Part shown: positions 1 through 9,619 of the stretch, piece by piece
Position numbering within the stretch: the first letter of the stretch is position 1
Layout: every line of letters begins with the position of its first letter
From: Bradyrhizobium acaciae
Lineage (GTDB): Bacteria; Pseudomonadota; Alphaproteobacteria; Rhizobiales; Xanthobacteraceae
DNA length: 64,000 nt
Reading direction: 5' to 3'
Assembly: GCF_020889785.1 (NCBI RefSeq)
Contig: NZ_JACMYK010000001.1
Span: forward strand, 1 to 64,000
The notes under the pieces: model-generated
The model's input: the letters and a program-made list of their open reading frames with translations, nothing else
Told to the model about the DNA's origin: nothing
Databases searched by the model: none
Made by a program: the position numbers and the translations under genes

Positions 1-253
1 CACCGGCCTTGCGCTCCGCGGTCAGCGCGATCATGGCGACGCTGACGCCGGGAATGGCGCGCACGGCGTTCTCAGCCTGCGCACGCACGCTTTCCCACGC
101 GCGGGCTTCCGCCGCATCGACGTTGATCGAGAAGAACACCTTGCCGTCGGTGACCGTGATCGCCGACAGCACATTGGCGTTGGTCAAGGGGACGCCGCGC
201 GGCGACATCACCTTGGCAAGGCAATCGAGAACCTGTTGCTGCGTCACGCTCAC
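1..253 (-). CDS. mrp: Mrp/ApbC iron-sulfur carrier ATPase, N-terminal part
   Basis: Partial gene running off the left edge. The 84 visible residues begin with GTG and read MSVTQQQVLDCLAKV, then GVPLTNANVLSAITV and PGVSVAMIALTAE. This is the MIP18/DUF59-type N-terminal domain that precedes the P-loop ATPase in Mrp/ApbC proteins, which bind and hand over Fe-S clusters in the cytosol. The ATPase part lies outside the window, so the call rests on this domain alone. The GTG is chosen because the domain starts directly after it; an in-frame ATG is not available. A genus-type palindromic repeat lies just upstream. Confidence 0.75.
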   Translation of the reverse strand, partial: MSVTQQQVLDCLAKVMSPRGVPLTNANVLSAITVTDGKVFFSINVDAAEARAWESVRAQAENAVRAIPGVSVAMIALTAERKAG

Positions 254-280
254 CGCGCATCTCCCGGGCTTTTTAGTGGG

Positions 281-326
281 GCATGATCTTGTTCGGAAAA
301 CCGCTTCGCACTTTTCCGGATCATGC
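281..326. repeat. Palindromic intergenic repeat, copy 1
   Basis: A 46-base element with nested inverted arms: GCATGATC pairs with GATCATGC and CGGAAAA pairs with TTTTCCG around a short loop. A nearly identical copy sits at 6660-6704. It lies between the mrp and VOC genes. I recognise this as a dispersed palindrome common between genes in Bradyrhizobium and relatives; its function is unknown. Confidence 0.75.
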
Positions 327-364
327 GCCAAGAGTGCACCCATAGAGCGTTGCAGCGCAAAAGG

Positions 365-802
365 CTACCTCGCTCCGACGTCGTCCCGCCGCTCGGCCGG
401 CGCGGCCGCGCCGCCTTCCTTGGCGGCCTCGTAGTTCAGCTCGATCATGACCCCGTTGGGGTCGTTGACGAATATCTGCCAGAGGTCGCCGCCGGGAACC
501 TGGCGCGAGTCGAACTCCATGCCCTTGGACTGCAGCCGCTGCCGCATCCCGTCAAAGCCCTGGCTGGCAAAGGCGACGTGATGGACGACGCCGGAGTCAG
601 GCTTTTGTGCCTCGTCGGTCGCGGAAATATCGACCAGATGCACGACCGCCTTGCCCTCGCTGTACATCCACGCACCGGGGAACGCGAAGTTCGGCCGCGC
701 ACCCTTTTCCAGGCCCAGAATGTCCTCGTAGAACCGCACCGTGGCGGCGAGATTCCGGGTCCGGATATTGAAATGATCGAGCACACCGACGCTCATGCCC
801 AT
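365..802 (-). CDS. VOC/glyoxalase-fold protein
   Basis: 145 residues, one vicinal-oxygen-chelate domain. It has the beta-alpha-beta start VGVLDHFNIRTRNLAATV followed by RFYEDILGLEKG, then GVVHHVAF, and a C-terminal GVMIELNY carrying the usual metal-ligand glutamate. The start is the ATG eight bases after a GGGAG ribosome site; the frame stays open further upstream but without an RBS. Such proteins are metal-dependent lyases, isomerases or dioxygenases on small molecules, and the substrate cannot be told from sequence. It stands alone and diverges from the downstream dehydrogenase. Confidence 0.8.
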   Translation of the reverse strand: MGMSVGVLDHFNIRTRNLAATVRFYEDILGLEKGARPNFAFPGAWMYSEGKAVVHLVDISATDEAQKPDSGVVHHVAFASQGFDGMRQRLQSKGMEFDSRQVPGGDLWQIFVNDPNGVMIELNYEAAKEGGAAAPAERRDDVGAR

Positions 803-1005
803 GCGAGACACTCCCTTTTTTGTGAGCTTCTTAGGTGGCCCGATCCTAGCACAAAACCGGGGTCTGCCATCCAACGAAGCCGTTGCCCTCCGCTGCGCAG
901 GGGGTATGGTGCGGCTCCTTCCATGGACGGAATGCCCCGCCCGCCGCGACGTTTTCCGGCGGTCCCAAGGGGGCGATCACCACGGCAAATCACAAGGTAG
1001 CAGAT

Positions 1006-1878
1006 ATGGCTAAAGTCGCTTTTCTCGGTCTCGGCGTAATGGGTTTCCCGATGGCGGGACACCTCGTGAAAAAGGGCGGCCATGAGGTCACCGTGTACAA
1101 CCGGACCGCAGCGAAGTCGAAGGAATGGGCCGACAAATTCGGCGGCAAGACTGCGCCGACGCCGAAGGCCGCCGCCGAAGGCCAGGATTTCGTGATGTGC
1201 TGCGTCGGCAATGACAACGACCTGCGCGCGGTCACCATCGGCCCCGATGGCGCGTTCGCCGGCATGAAGAAGGGTGCGACCTTCGTCGATCACACCACCG
1301 CCTCCGCCGAGGTCGCCCGCGAGCTCGATGCCGCCGCCACCAAGGCCGGCTTCAAGTTCGTCGATGCGCCGGTGTCGGGCGGCCAGGCCGGCGCCGAGAA
1401 CGGCGTGCTGACGGTGATGTGCGGCGGCAGCGAAGACGCCTACGCGGGCGCCGAGCCTGTTATCACCGGCGCCTATGCACGGATGTGCAAGCTGCTCGGG
1501 CCCGCTGGCGCCGGCCAGCTCACCAAGATGGTCAACCAGATCTGCATCGCGGGCCTCGTTCAGGGCCTCTCTGAGGGCATCCACTTCGCCAAGAAGAGTG
1601 GCCTCGACGTCGCCGCCGTGATCGAGACCATCTCCAAGGGCGCAGCGCAGTCCTGGCAGATGGAGAACCGCTACAAGACCATGAACGAAGGCAAGTACGA
1701 TTTCGGCTTCGCCGTCGAGTGGATGCGCAAGGACCTCTCGATCGCGCTGGCGGAAGCCCGCCGCAACGGCGCCACCCTGCCCGCCACCGCGCTGGTCGAC
1801 CAGTTCTATGCCGAGGTCGAGAAGATGGGCGGCAAGCGCTGGGATACGTCGAGCCTGCTGGCGCGGCTGCAGCGCTAA
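1006..1878 (+). CDS. NAD(P)-dependent beta-hydroxyacid dehydrogenase (HIBADH family)
   Basis: 290 residues. The N-terminal Rossmann fold starts AFLGLGVMGFPMA (GxGxxG). The substrate loop DAPVSGGQAGAENG and the GQLTKMVNQ segment with the catalytic lysine are typical of 3-hydroxyisobutyrate dehydrogenase and tartronate semialdehyde (2-hydroxy-3-oxopropionate) reductase. It oxidises or reduces small beta-hydroxyacids in the cytosol. The length is normal for the family. The ATG at 1006 begins the Rossmann strand (MAKVAFLG); the upstream extension in the same frame is not conserved-looking. The neighbours do not fix the substrate. Confidence 0.88.
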   Translation: MAKVAFLGLGVMGFPMAGHLVKKGGHEVTVYNRTAAKSKEWADKFGGKTAPTPKAAAEGQDFVMCCVGNDNDLRAVTIGPDGAFAGMKKGATFVDHTTASAEVARELDAAATKAGFKFVDAPVSGGQAGAENGVLTVMCGGSEDAYAGAEPVITGAYARMCKLLGPAGAGQLTKMVNQICIAGLVQGLSEGIHFAKKSGLDVAAVIETISKGAAQSWQMENRYKTMNEGKYDFGFAVEWMRKDLSIALAEARRNGATLPATALVDQFYAEVEKMGGKRWDTSSLLARLQR

Positions 1879-2212
1879 CTCATCAACCTCCCCCTTGCGA
1901 GACAGGGCTATCGCAGATGGCAATCGCGGCTTCTGCGACACCCTGTCTCCGCATGGGCGCACTGCCAGAATATCGAAAACAACCCCATGCAAAGTAGCCA
2001 GCGGCGCCGGCGTTCGACACGACGACTTGACACGTCGGGCAACTCAGCGGCACAATTCCATTATTCCGAAATCGCGCCAGGAATTGCGGTGAGAGTGCAG
2101 TTGATTCAATCGAGGTTGACTTGTGATTCGGCTGGCAGAAATGAGAGTCCGTTAGGTGCACCTTAGTTCCCCAGCGGTAAGTCGGAGGGGGGTCGCCCGG
2201 CCCTTCTGACAG
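1879..2212. other. Intergenic stretch without a recognisable gene
   Basis: 334 bases between the dehydrogenase and the WG-repeat protein. Short frames on both strands lack an RBS and have no recognisable content. It should hold the promoter of the WG-repeat gene, but I see no clear element. Confidence 0.5.
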
Positions 2213-3802
2213 GTGAGAGCAGGACTCGCATCAGTTGGGATACTTCTTGGGCTCGCGCTTCTCGCGGCGCGAGCCACCGCCGCTGAGCCGAACACATGGC
2301 GCTGTGACGGCAAATACGGCCTTTGCCGCTACCTGAACTGGAAGACGAACCAGGAAATCATACCACCTCGCTTCGAGCGCGGCATGCCGTTCAGCGAAGG
2401 CCTGGCTGCGGTCAGTGTTGGCGGCCGGTTTGGATATGTGGACGAGCGCGGCGAGATCGTCATCGGACCGAAGTTCGATCTCGCCGGCGAGTTTGTGCAT
2501 GGCCTGGCCGAAGTCCTCGTCGGAGACAAGGTCGGGGTCATCGATCGCAGAGGCGCGTTTGTCATTGCACCGAAGTTTCGCCGCGCCATGCCGCTGACGG
2601 GAGAAGTGGTCATTGCGGTCGAAGGCAGTGGATCGGGCTATCCGGGCCTTGGAATAATTCCCCACGAGCAGGCGAATTCCGGGCTCTACCATATCTCCGG
2701 CTATTGGGTGCGGAAGCCTGAACCGATACGGATCAGCCTGTTCGACAAAGCCGGCCGCGGCCTGATCTGGGCAACCGAGCGCAACGGCAGGCTCTACGGA
2801 CTGCTGGCGAGCAACGGTGAGTGGGCCGTCGAGCCGCAGTACGAATCTGTTGGGCAGCTTTACGACGAACGCGCGATGGTCCGGAAGCGCGTCGACGGAG
2901 TTGAGCTATCCGGTTTCGTCGATCCCACGGGCCAGATCGTAGGCACGCTGCGGCCACTGGACGTACCAAACGGCCAACGGCGGGACTATCGCGCCGGCAA
3001 CGACAACGGCAAGGTTCTCGACACTTGTCCGAACGGCGTGCGGGCAATCTTGATCGACCGCAAGGTTCAAATCGTCGACGTCGGCGGACAGCCGACCACT
3101 CCCTACCTGTTCGACCCCACCGGACGGCCGACCTGCATCGACCCCTTTCCTGTCAGCCTCGACGGAATCTGGAGCTTTGTCGGTGTCGACGGCCACCTGC
3201 TGTTCGATCCGCCCGCATTCAAGGACCAGCTTGGCTTCAAGGACGGATATGCCGCCGTGTCGGACGGTCAGAAATGGGGCGTCATCGACACTTCGGGCCG
3301 CTTCGTTCTGCCGATGACCTTGGAAAGATACATCGGACGCCGGGACGGACTTTTTCAGGTCGTCATCGCCGGCCGCGAGGTCTGGCTGACGGCAACGGGT
3401 GAAGAGCGTCCGGAGCCTCCAGTTGCCCCCACGGCACGGAGCGGGCTCGAATGTGGGCACGGGCTCCGGTTGGTCGAGCGGGACGGCCTGTGGGGCATCA
3501 GTGATGACGACGGGACGCTCACAATTCAACCTCGCTACCGCGCGCTCGATTGCTTTCGGGATGGCATTGCCTGGGCGGCCATCGACTCCAAGCGTCAATG
3601 GTGCGCACTTGGTCCCGACGGCCTGGTACGGGACAAGCCCGTCTGCAAGACTCAGCACTATCTCATCCGGTGGACCCACTCTTACCCCGAAACGTTCGAC
3701 GAGGATCCATTTGAGGATAGCGTGCTGTGGTCGCGCGCCTATCTCGACTTCCGCGCAGGCCACCGAGCCGCCGCCCCGAGATGGGTCTCGAATGAGCGCT
3801 GA
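2213..3802 (+). CDS. Exported WG-repeat protein
   Basis: 529 residues beginning with GTG. Residues 1-24 form a signal peptide (hydrophobic GILLGLALLAARATA then AAEP). The rest is built of WG/KWG-type repeats of the form G-x-W/F-G-x-V-D-x-x-G-x-x-V-I-x-P-x-F, for example GRFGYVDERGEIVIGPKF, KVGVIDRRGAFVIAPKF, KWGVIDTSGRFVLP and LWGISDDDGTLTIQPRY. These repeats form beta-propeller-like or solenoid scaffolds of unknown ligand. There are several cysteines in the mature part, as suits a periplasmic or surface protein. No partner gene is adjacent. The GTG is preferred because the signal peptide starts there. Confidence 0.8.
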   Translation: MRAGLASVGILLGLALLAARATAAEPNTWRCDGKYGLCRYLNWKTNQEIIPPRFERGMPFSEGLAAVSVGGRFGYVDERGEIVIGPKFDLAGEFVHGLAEVLVGDKVGVIDRRGAFVIAPKFRRAMPLTGEVVIAVEGSGSGYPGLGIIPHEQANSGLYHISGYWVRKPEPIRISLFDKAGRGLIWATERNGRLYGLLASNGEWAVEPQYESVGQLYDERAMVRKRVDGVELSGFVDPTGQIVGTLRPLDVPNGQRRDYRAGNDNGKVLDTCPNGVRAILIDRKVQIVDVGGQPTTPYLFDPTGRPTCIDPFPVSLDGIWSFVGVDGHLLFDPPAFKDQLGFKDGYAAVSDGQKWGVIDTSGRFVLPMTLERYIGRRDGLFQVVIAGREVWLTATGEERPEPPVAPTARSGLECGHGLRLVERDGLWGISDDDGTLTIQPRYRALDCFRDGIAWAAIDSKRQWCALGPDGLVRDKPVCKTQHYLIRWTHSYPETFDEDPFEDSVLWSRAYLDFRAGHRAAAPRWVSNER

Positions 3803-3812
3803 AAAAGTTAAT

Positions 3813-3828
3813 TTAACCTCTGGTTAAC
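3813..3828 (+). promoter_or_regulatory. Putative CtrA-binding site
   Basis: TTAACCTCTGGTTAAC matches the alphaproteobacterial CtrA consensus TTAA-N7-TTAAC exactly, in an unusually AT-rich spacer about 100 bases before the histidine kinase start. A second TTAA lies just upstream. CtrA control of cell-cycle kinases is established in this class; binding here is inference. Confidence 0.5.
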
Positions 3829-3887
3829 GAGTTTCCTTAGCTCTTTAAGTCATCGCTTAATGATTTAGCGTCACAGATAGACAATGC

Positions 3888-3911
3888 AAAAAGCCCGCGC
3901 GGTTCGCGGGC
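3888..3911 (-). terminator. GC hairpin with T-tract on the minus strand
   Basis: A perfect 7-bp stem (GCCCGCG / CGCGGGC, loop CGGTT) is flanked on the left by AAAAA, so read leftward it looks like an intrinsic terminator. No leftward gene lies to its right nearby. It sits directly before the kinase start, where it may instead be a leader hairpin next to the AGGA ribosome site. Confidence 0.4.
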
Positions 3912-3927
3912 AGGATTTGTGTTGTTG

Positions 3928-5530
<1,603 letters not shown>

Positions 5531-5532
<2 letters not shown>

Positions 5533-5675
5533 AGCATGTCGCGGAAGATCGTGACGCGGTTAACGCCAGAGCCTCTTCCGTTCCGATGGAATCGGAATGG
5601 GGCTTCAGATTCTTGTCTCGCCGCGTTTTCTTTACGCGAACCGGTATCCACCTCGCTCGAAAACGCTTTGGCAAC
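5531..5675. repeat. Bradyrhizobium-type intergenic repeat
   Basis: Noncoding block after the kinase with the paired segments CTTCCGTTCCGATGGAA / TCGGAAT, then GATTCTTGTCTCG, CGCGTTTTC, ACGCGAACCGGTATCCAC and GCTCGAAAACGC. I recognise this wording from dispersed intergenic repeats in Bradyrhizobium and Rhodopseudomonas. GATTCTTGTTTCA, one of its modules, recurs at 6648 next to the copy-2 palindrome. Confidence 0.6.
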
Positions 5676-5788
5676 AAACGCAAGGCGTTCGCGGCAGGAC
5701 CATGCTCGCGACAAGAAGCCGAGGCGTGATGCGGCATCCCGCGTCGGCCGGCTTGCGCCGGCGGCGGAAACGGTTCAACAGTTGAACA

Positions 5789-5992
5789 ATGAGCTCAGAA
5801 ACGCCGTGTATCGCAGTCTGCATGATCGACCCCAGGACGAAGCTCTGCTTCGGCTGTGGTCGCACGCTTCCCGAGATCGCGCGCTGGCACAAGATGGACA
5901 CCACGGAGCGGCTGTCCGTCATGTCGACGCTGCCGGCGCGCATGGCCGAGGCCGGGCTCGAGCGCATCGAGCCGCGTCCGAAGCGCGCATGA
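5789..5992 (+). CDS. DUF1289 small cysteine protein
   Basis: 67 residues. The N-terminal motif TPCIAVCMIDPRTKLCFGCGRT carries four cysteines in the C-x3-C-x8-C-x2-C spacing of DUF1289 proteins, followed by an acidic/Trp helix (EIARWHKM). The four cysteines are probably a metal site. The family's role is unknown; members are often found near Fe-S or RNA-modification genes. Here it lies 26 bases before the protease gene and probably shares its transcript. The ATG directly precedes the domain; no strong RBS is visible. Confidence 0.8.
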   Translation: MSSETPCIAVCMIDPRTKLCFGCGRTLPEIARWHKMDTTERLSVMSTLPARMAEAGLERIEPRPKRA

Positions 5993-6017
5993 CCGGCACC
6001 ACGACCGGAGGTGCTCC

Positions 6018-6608
6018 ATGACCCGCATCCTCCTCGTCATCCTGCTGCTGATGGCAACCGCCGGCGCCGTCGTCGCCTATGGCGATCCCGATCAGATCGC
6101 GCGCGCAAGGCAGAACCTGACCCAGATCTTCGGCCGCACCATCGTCGCCTCAACCTCCTCTTCCAGCTCGGCCCCCGCGGTGCAGATCGCGCGCAGCCAG
6201 GGCGGCGAGTTCGCGTTCCGCGCCAAGATCAACGGCGTCAGCGCGCCGATGGTGATCGATACCGGCGCGACCTCGGTCGTGTTGACCTGGGAGACCGCCA
6301 AGGCGATCGGGTTGCCGACCGAAATGCTCGAATACAATGTCGACCTGGAGACCGCCGGCGGTCACACCAAGGCGGCGCGCCTGACCCTCGACAGGCTCGC
6401 GGTCGGCAAGCTGGTCGAGAAATCCGTGCCGGCCTTGGTGGTGCAGCGCGGGCAGATGAAGACCAACCTGCTCGGCATGAGCTTCCTCGACCGGCTCGAA
6501 AGCTGGGGCGTGCGCTCCGACACGCTGAGCCTGACGGGATACCCCGACGTCACCGGCAGCATCAGCACCTCGAGCCGCCACCGGCGCCCGCGCACGGTCG
6601 TCGACTAA
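6018..6608 (+). CDS. Retropepsin-like clan AA aspartic protease (TIGR02281 family)
   Basis: 196 residues. An N-terminal hydrophobic signal or anchor (ILLVILLLMATAGAVVA) is followed by a Ser-rich linker and one retropepsin domain with the active-site motif VIDTGATSVVLT and a C-terminal LLGMSFLDRLESW that forms the substrate groove. As in other single-domain members it must act as a dimer, in the periplasm or at the membrane. The ATG follows a GGAGG ribosome site at 6007-6011. It is co-directional with the DUF1289 gene. The stop codon overlaps a 12-bp stem-loop. Confidence 0.85.
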   Translation: MTRILLVILLLMATAGAVVAYGDPDQIARARQNLTQIFGRTIVASTSSSSSAPAVQIARSQGGEFAFRAKINGVSAPMVIDTGATSVVLTWETAKAIGLPTEMLEYNVDLETAGGHTKAARLTLDRLAVGKLVEKSVPALVVQRGQMKTNLLGMSFLDRLESWGVRSDTLSLTGYPDVTGSISTSSRHRRPRTVVD

Positions 6609-6645
6609 AGCGCGATGAGATCGGGTTGAATCGTCATCGCGCTTT
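6607..6645 (+). terminator. Stem-loop at the protease gene end
   Basis: AAAGCGCGATGA (6607-6618) pairs perfectly with TCATCGCGCTTT (6634-6645) over a 15-base loop and starts inside the stop codon. It is followed by GATTCTTGTTTCAG, only mildly T-rich. It probably ends the protease transcript; it is also part of the composite repeat reaching 6704. Confidence 0.5.
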
Positions 6646-6659
6646 AGATTCTTGTTTCA

Positions 6660-6704
6660 GCATGATCTTTTCGGAAAACCGCTACGCACTTTTCCGGATC
6701 ATGC
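6660..6704. repeat. Palindromic intergenic repeat, copy 2
   Basis: Same element as at 281-326 (GCATGATC...CGGAAAA...TTTTCCG...GATCATGC), one base shorter with a few substitutions. It lies between the convergent protease and catC genes. Confidence 0.75.
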
Positions 6705-6711
6705 TCTAGGT

Positions 6712-7002
6712 TTACCTGTCGTCGTCGTGGATCGACGACGGATGCCGGCACAGTGGCGTGACCTGAATCTCCATGAACGGAAACAGCGGCAGGCTGGACA
6801 GGATGTCGTGCAGCTCCTGCGCGCCCGATACATCGAAGATGCTGACATTGGCGTAGCGGCCGGCCACACGCCACAAATGGCGCCAGGCGCCCGTGCGCTG
6901 CAACTCCATGGCGCGGACCCGCTCGGCCTGCTTCAGCGCATCGATCTTTTCGGCCGGGATGTCGTGCGGAATCCGCACATCCATTTCGACGTGGAACAGC
7001 AT
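6712..7002 (-). CDS. catC: Muconolactone delta-isomerase
   Basis: 96 residues, the normal length for CatC. It begins MLFHVEMDVRIPHDIP and has the family segments GAWRHLWRVAGRYANVSIFDV and SLPLFPFMEIQVTPLCRHPSS. CatC moves the double bond of muconolactone to give the 3-oxoadipate enol-lactone, as a cytosolic decamer. It lies behind the monooxygenase on the same strand, separated by a strong hairpin and a tandem repeat, while catA and catB are on the other strand of the divergon. The product's next enzyme, PcaD/CatD, is not in the window. Confidence 0.9.
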   Translation of the reverse strand: MLFHVEMDVRIPHDIPAEKIDALKQAERVRAMELQRTGAWRHLWRVAGRYANVSIFDVSGAQELHDILSSLPLFPFMEIQVTPLCRHPSSIHDDDR

Positions 7003-7052
7003 GATGATGAACTCTTTTCTGCAAGCAATGACACGGCACCATGGAGACGGCG

Positions 7053-7081
7053 TGGAGCCGCCGCGGATCGCGGCGGCTCCA
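7053..7081 (-). terminator. Perfect 13-bp hairpin between monooxygenase and catC
   Basis: TGGAGCCGCCGCG (7053-7065) pairs perfectly with CGCGGCGGCTCCA (7069-7081) across a 3-base loop. There is no T-tract, so it may be a processing or attenuation hairpin setting the relative levels of the two gene products. Confidence 0.5.
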
Positions 7082-7097
7082 CGATCTGTCTACCAGA

Positions 7098-7145
7098 TCG
7101 TCAGCCCTATCGTCAGCCTTGCCCTCAGCCTTGTCGTCAGCCTTG
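7098..7145. repeat. Four 12-bp tandem repeats across a stop codon
   Basis: Four consecutive units: TCGTCAGCCCTA, TCGTCAGCCTTG, CCCTCAGCCTTG and TCGTCAGCCTTG. The last unit contains the stop codon (7137-7139) of the leftward monooxygenase, so the array runs from its last codons into the spacer. Confidence 0.8.
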
Positions 7146-8714
7146 CACCAGGCCGCGACTGACGAGGTTGATGTCGTCGGGGTTGACGAGATCCTTTGCC
7201 GTCCAGCCCGAGACGTCGTAGTCGCTCATGCAATTGCGCACGAAATCCTGCATCGCGCCGAGGTCGCCGGTGGCGCTCGCGGCCATCAGGGTCTCGACCC
7301 GCAGGTTCTCGTAATTGCCCGCATAGTTGCGTTCGTAGAGTTCGTGCCGGCCGCCGAACTCGGAGCCGACCGCGTCCCAGAGCAGCTTGAGCAGCTTGAT
7401 CCGGTCGATCGCGGCATAGCCGTTGGAGCCGCGCACGAAGCGGTCGAGATAGGGCCGGATCGCCTCGCTCTCCAGATCGGCCGAGCTCGACGGCAGATAG
7501 ATCAGGCCGCTCGCGACATGGCGCTCGATCAACTCCTTGATTCGGGGATACGCCATCGGCGCGAACACACGATAGGCCAGCCCGTAGTTCAGATTGGGAA
7601 GATTGTAGCCATCGGTCCCCTGCCAGTCGATCGGCGATTTCACCATCGCATCGGCAATGCCGTGGAACAGATTGCGCCAGGCAATCACCTCGCCCACCGC
7701 GGTCTGCACGCCGCGGAAATCCTTCGAGCCGGTCGCCTCGACGGCCATCGAGAACAGGCCGGCGATGAAGTCGAGCTTGACGGCAAGGCGCGTCACGCCG
7801 TGCAGCGTGAAACGCGGGATGAAGCCCGACGCCGGGAAGAACTGGTTGATCTTGTCGACATCGCCATAGATGAAGACGTTCTCCCAGGGCACCAGCACCT
7901 TGTCGAAAACGAGGATCGAGTCGTTCTCGTCGAAGCGGCTCGACAGCGGATAATCGAACGGCGAACCGGTCGCGGCCGCGGTGAATTCGTAGGACGAGCG
8001 GGCGATCAGCTTGATGCCCTTGGCATCCATCGGCGCCGTGAAGATCAGCGCAAACGACTTGTCCTTGATCGGGATGCCGTAGTGGGCGATGAAATTATAG
8101 TGCGTCAGCGCCGAGCCGGTCGCGACCACCTTCGCGCCCGAGACGATCAGGCCGGCGTCGGTCTCTTTCTCGACATGCATGAAGACGTCGCGCACCTCCT
8201 CGATGGCGCGGTCGCGGTCGATCGGCGGATTGACGATGGCGTGATTCCAGAAGTCGATCCGTTCCTGGGTTCGCGAATACCACTTCTTTGCGTTGCCGGC
8301 GTATTCGCCATAGAAGCCCGAATTCGCACCGAGCGTGCCGAGGAAGGCCGCCTTGTAGTCCGGCGAGCGGCCCATCCAGCCATACGCGACCTTCTGCAGT
8401 TCGGCGATCGCATCGCGGCCCTTGATCAGATCATCGGCCGTTTTCGAACCGAGGAAGAACGGATGGGTCAACTGGCCCGAGCCGGTGTCGGTCAGGACGC
8501 CGATCTGGTCCTTCTTCTCGTGGAAGCGATCATACCAGCGCGCCACCATGCGCGCCGAATTGCGGAAGGCGGGATGCTGGGTGACGTTCTTGACGCGCTC
8601 GCCATAGATGTAGATTTCCCGGCCGTCCTGGATGCTGTCCAGGAATTCCGCGCCGGTGTAGACGCTGGTGGTTGACGCAGGCACATCGGCCCGCAGGGCT
8701 GCTGCTGTAGTCAT
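7137..8714 (-). CDS. FADH2-dependent phenol/4-hydroxyphenylacetate 3-hydroxylase, large component
   Basis: 525 residues, full length for the HpaB/PheA1 family. It has the family start [20 protein letters not shown] followed by HPAF, the central [18 protein letters not shown] segment, and a C-terminal helical part with [19 protein letters not shown]. These enzymes use reduced FAD from a separate reductase to add an ortho hydroxyl to a phenol. Divergent genes supply the reductase and a FAD synthetase, and ring-cleavage genes follow, so a simple phenol yielding catechol is the likely substrate rather than 4-hydroxyphenylacetate. The ATG at 8714 has a GGAGGAG site; the frame extends upstream without one. 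Confidence 0.85.
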   Translation of the reverse strand: MTTAAALRADVPASTTSVYTGAEFLDSIQDGREIYIYGERVKNVTQHPAFRNSARMVARWYDRFHEKKDQIGVLTDTGSGQLTHPFFLGSKTADDLIKGRDAIAELQKVAYGWMGRSPDYKAAFLGTLGANSGFYGEYAGNAKKWYSRTQERIDFWNHAIVNPPIDRDRAIEEVRDVFMHVEKETDAGLIVSGAKVVATGSALTHYNFIAHYGIPIKDKSFALIFTAPMDAKGIKLIARSSYEFTAAATGSPFDYPLSSRFDENDSILVFDKVLVPWENVFIYGDVDKINQFFPASGFIPRFTLHGVTRLAVKLDFIAGLFSMAVEATGSKDFRGVQTAVGEVIAWRNLFHGIADAMVKSPIDWQGTDGYNLPNLNYGLAYRVFAPMAYPRIKELIERHVASGLIYLPSSSADLESEAIRPYLDRFVRGSNGYAAIDRIKLLKLLWDAVGSEFGGRHELYERNYAGNYENLRVETLMAASATGDLGAMQDFVRNCMSDYDVSGWTAKDLVNPDDINLVSRGLVQG

Positions 8715-8840
8715 GGGTTTCTCCTCCGCTTGTGTCGTCGGACCGGTAGGCGTTGCCGCACCGGCCCGGACCATCCCGTCACGCTCTTGGTTGGTGTGAC
8801 ATCGGAGGAAAAGCTACGCGCTCACCCGGCGCGGGCGAAA

Positions 8841-8856
8841 GGTATCACACCATACC
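8841..8856. promoter_or_regulatory. Inverted repeat in the catabolic divergon promoter
   Basis: GGTAT-CACACC-ATACC lies in the 275-base spacer between the leftward monooxygenase and the rightward FAD synthetase. LysR regulators of catechol pathways bind short dyads rich in ATAC/GTAT, so this is a candidate operator for the LysR protein of the cluster. The half-sites are in the opposite order to the ATAC-N7-GTAT consensus of BenM/CatM. Confidence 0.35.
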
Positions 8857-8989
8857 GCGCAGTCCGCCGCGGCTCGGGCTATGAGTCAGCTCGCACGGAC
8901 CGGACGACAGCGATCGTCCAGCCGATGCAACACCGCGGCTGATGCAGCAATGCACAGCACGGCATAGGGAGCAAAAACCGGAGCGAGCC

Positions 8990-9619
8990 ATGGTCGAAGG
9001 TTTGGGCAAAGGTTTTGACAGCACCGCTGTCGCTTTCCATCGCGATGGCGAATTGGTCCTCGACGCGTGCGTCGTCACGATCGGCGCATTTGACGGCGTC
9101 CACCGCGGCCATCAGGAACTGCTTCGGCAGACCATTGCGGCAGCGCAACGCAGCGGTGTTCCTGCCGTGGTCTACACTTTCGATCCGCCACCAAAGGTGT
9201 ATTTCGGCCAGGCCGAGGCGTTGATCCCGCTCCGAGAAAAGCTCGAGCGCATCGCAACATTCGCGCCCGATCATGTCGTCGTCGCCGACTTCAACCAGAT
9301 CTATGTCCGCCGCACCGCGGCCGACTTCCTTGCAGAACTGCAGCGCCTGCACCCGCGTGAAGTGATCGTCGGCGAAGACTTCCGCTTCGGGTCCTGCAAG
9401 GGTGGCACCGCGTTGCTGCTGCGGCAACATTTCAACACGCGCATCCTGCCGCCGGTGCGCTGCAGCAATGGCGAGATCGTCTCCAGCAGCCGGATCCGCG
9501 CGCTGCGACGATCCGGCCTTGCCGCCGCCGCGTCGGCGCTGGAGAACTGGCGAGACATCGTGACCGTACCATCGGCCAATCGACCGAGCCTGGTCGAACT
9601 CGAGGTCGCCAGCCAATGA
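8990..9619 (+). CDS. FAD synthetase (RibF adenylyltransferase domain only)
   Basis: 209 residues covering only the nucleotidyltransferase half of bifunctional RibF. It has VTIGAFDGVHRGHQ (GxFDGxHxGH), VYTFDPPPKVYF, IVGEDFRFG and VSSSRIR. The riboflavin kinase domain (about 130 more residues in RibF) is absent, so it should convert FMN and ATP to FAD. It opens the rightward operon, is preceded by GGAGCGAG, and overlaps the flavin reductase by four bases. Its place beside a FAD-dependent hydroxylase suggests it supplies cofactor when the pathway is on. Confidence 0.82.
   Translation: MVEGLGKGFDSTAVAFHRDGELVLDACVVTIGAFDGVHRGHQELLRQTIAAAQRSGVPAVVYTFDPPPKVYFGQAEALIPLREKLERIATFAPDHVVVADFNQIYVRRTAADFLAELQRLHPREVIVGEDFRFGSCKGGTALLLRQHFNTRILPPVRCSNGEIVSSSRIRALRRSGLAAAASALENWRDIVTVPSANRPSLVELEVASQ

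Noticed and set aside
7041..8675. Long open frame (544 codons) on the plus strand
   Set aside because: It is antisense to the hydroxylase, which has full family motifs and an RBS; the frame is an effect of high GC.
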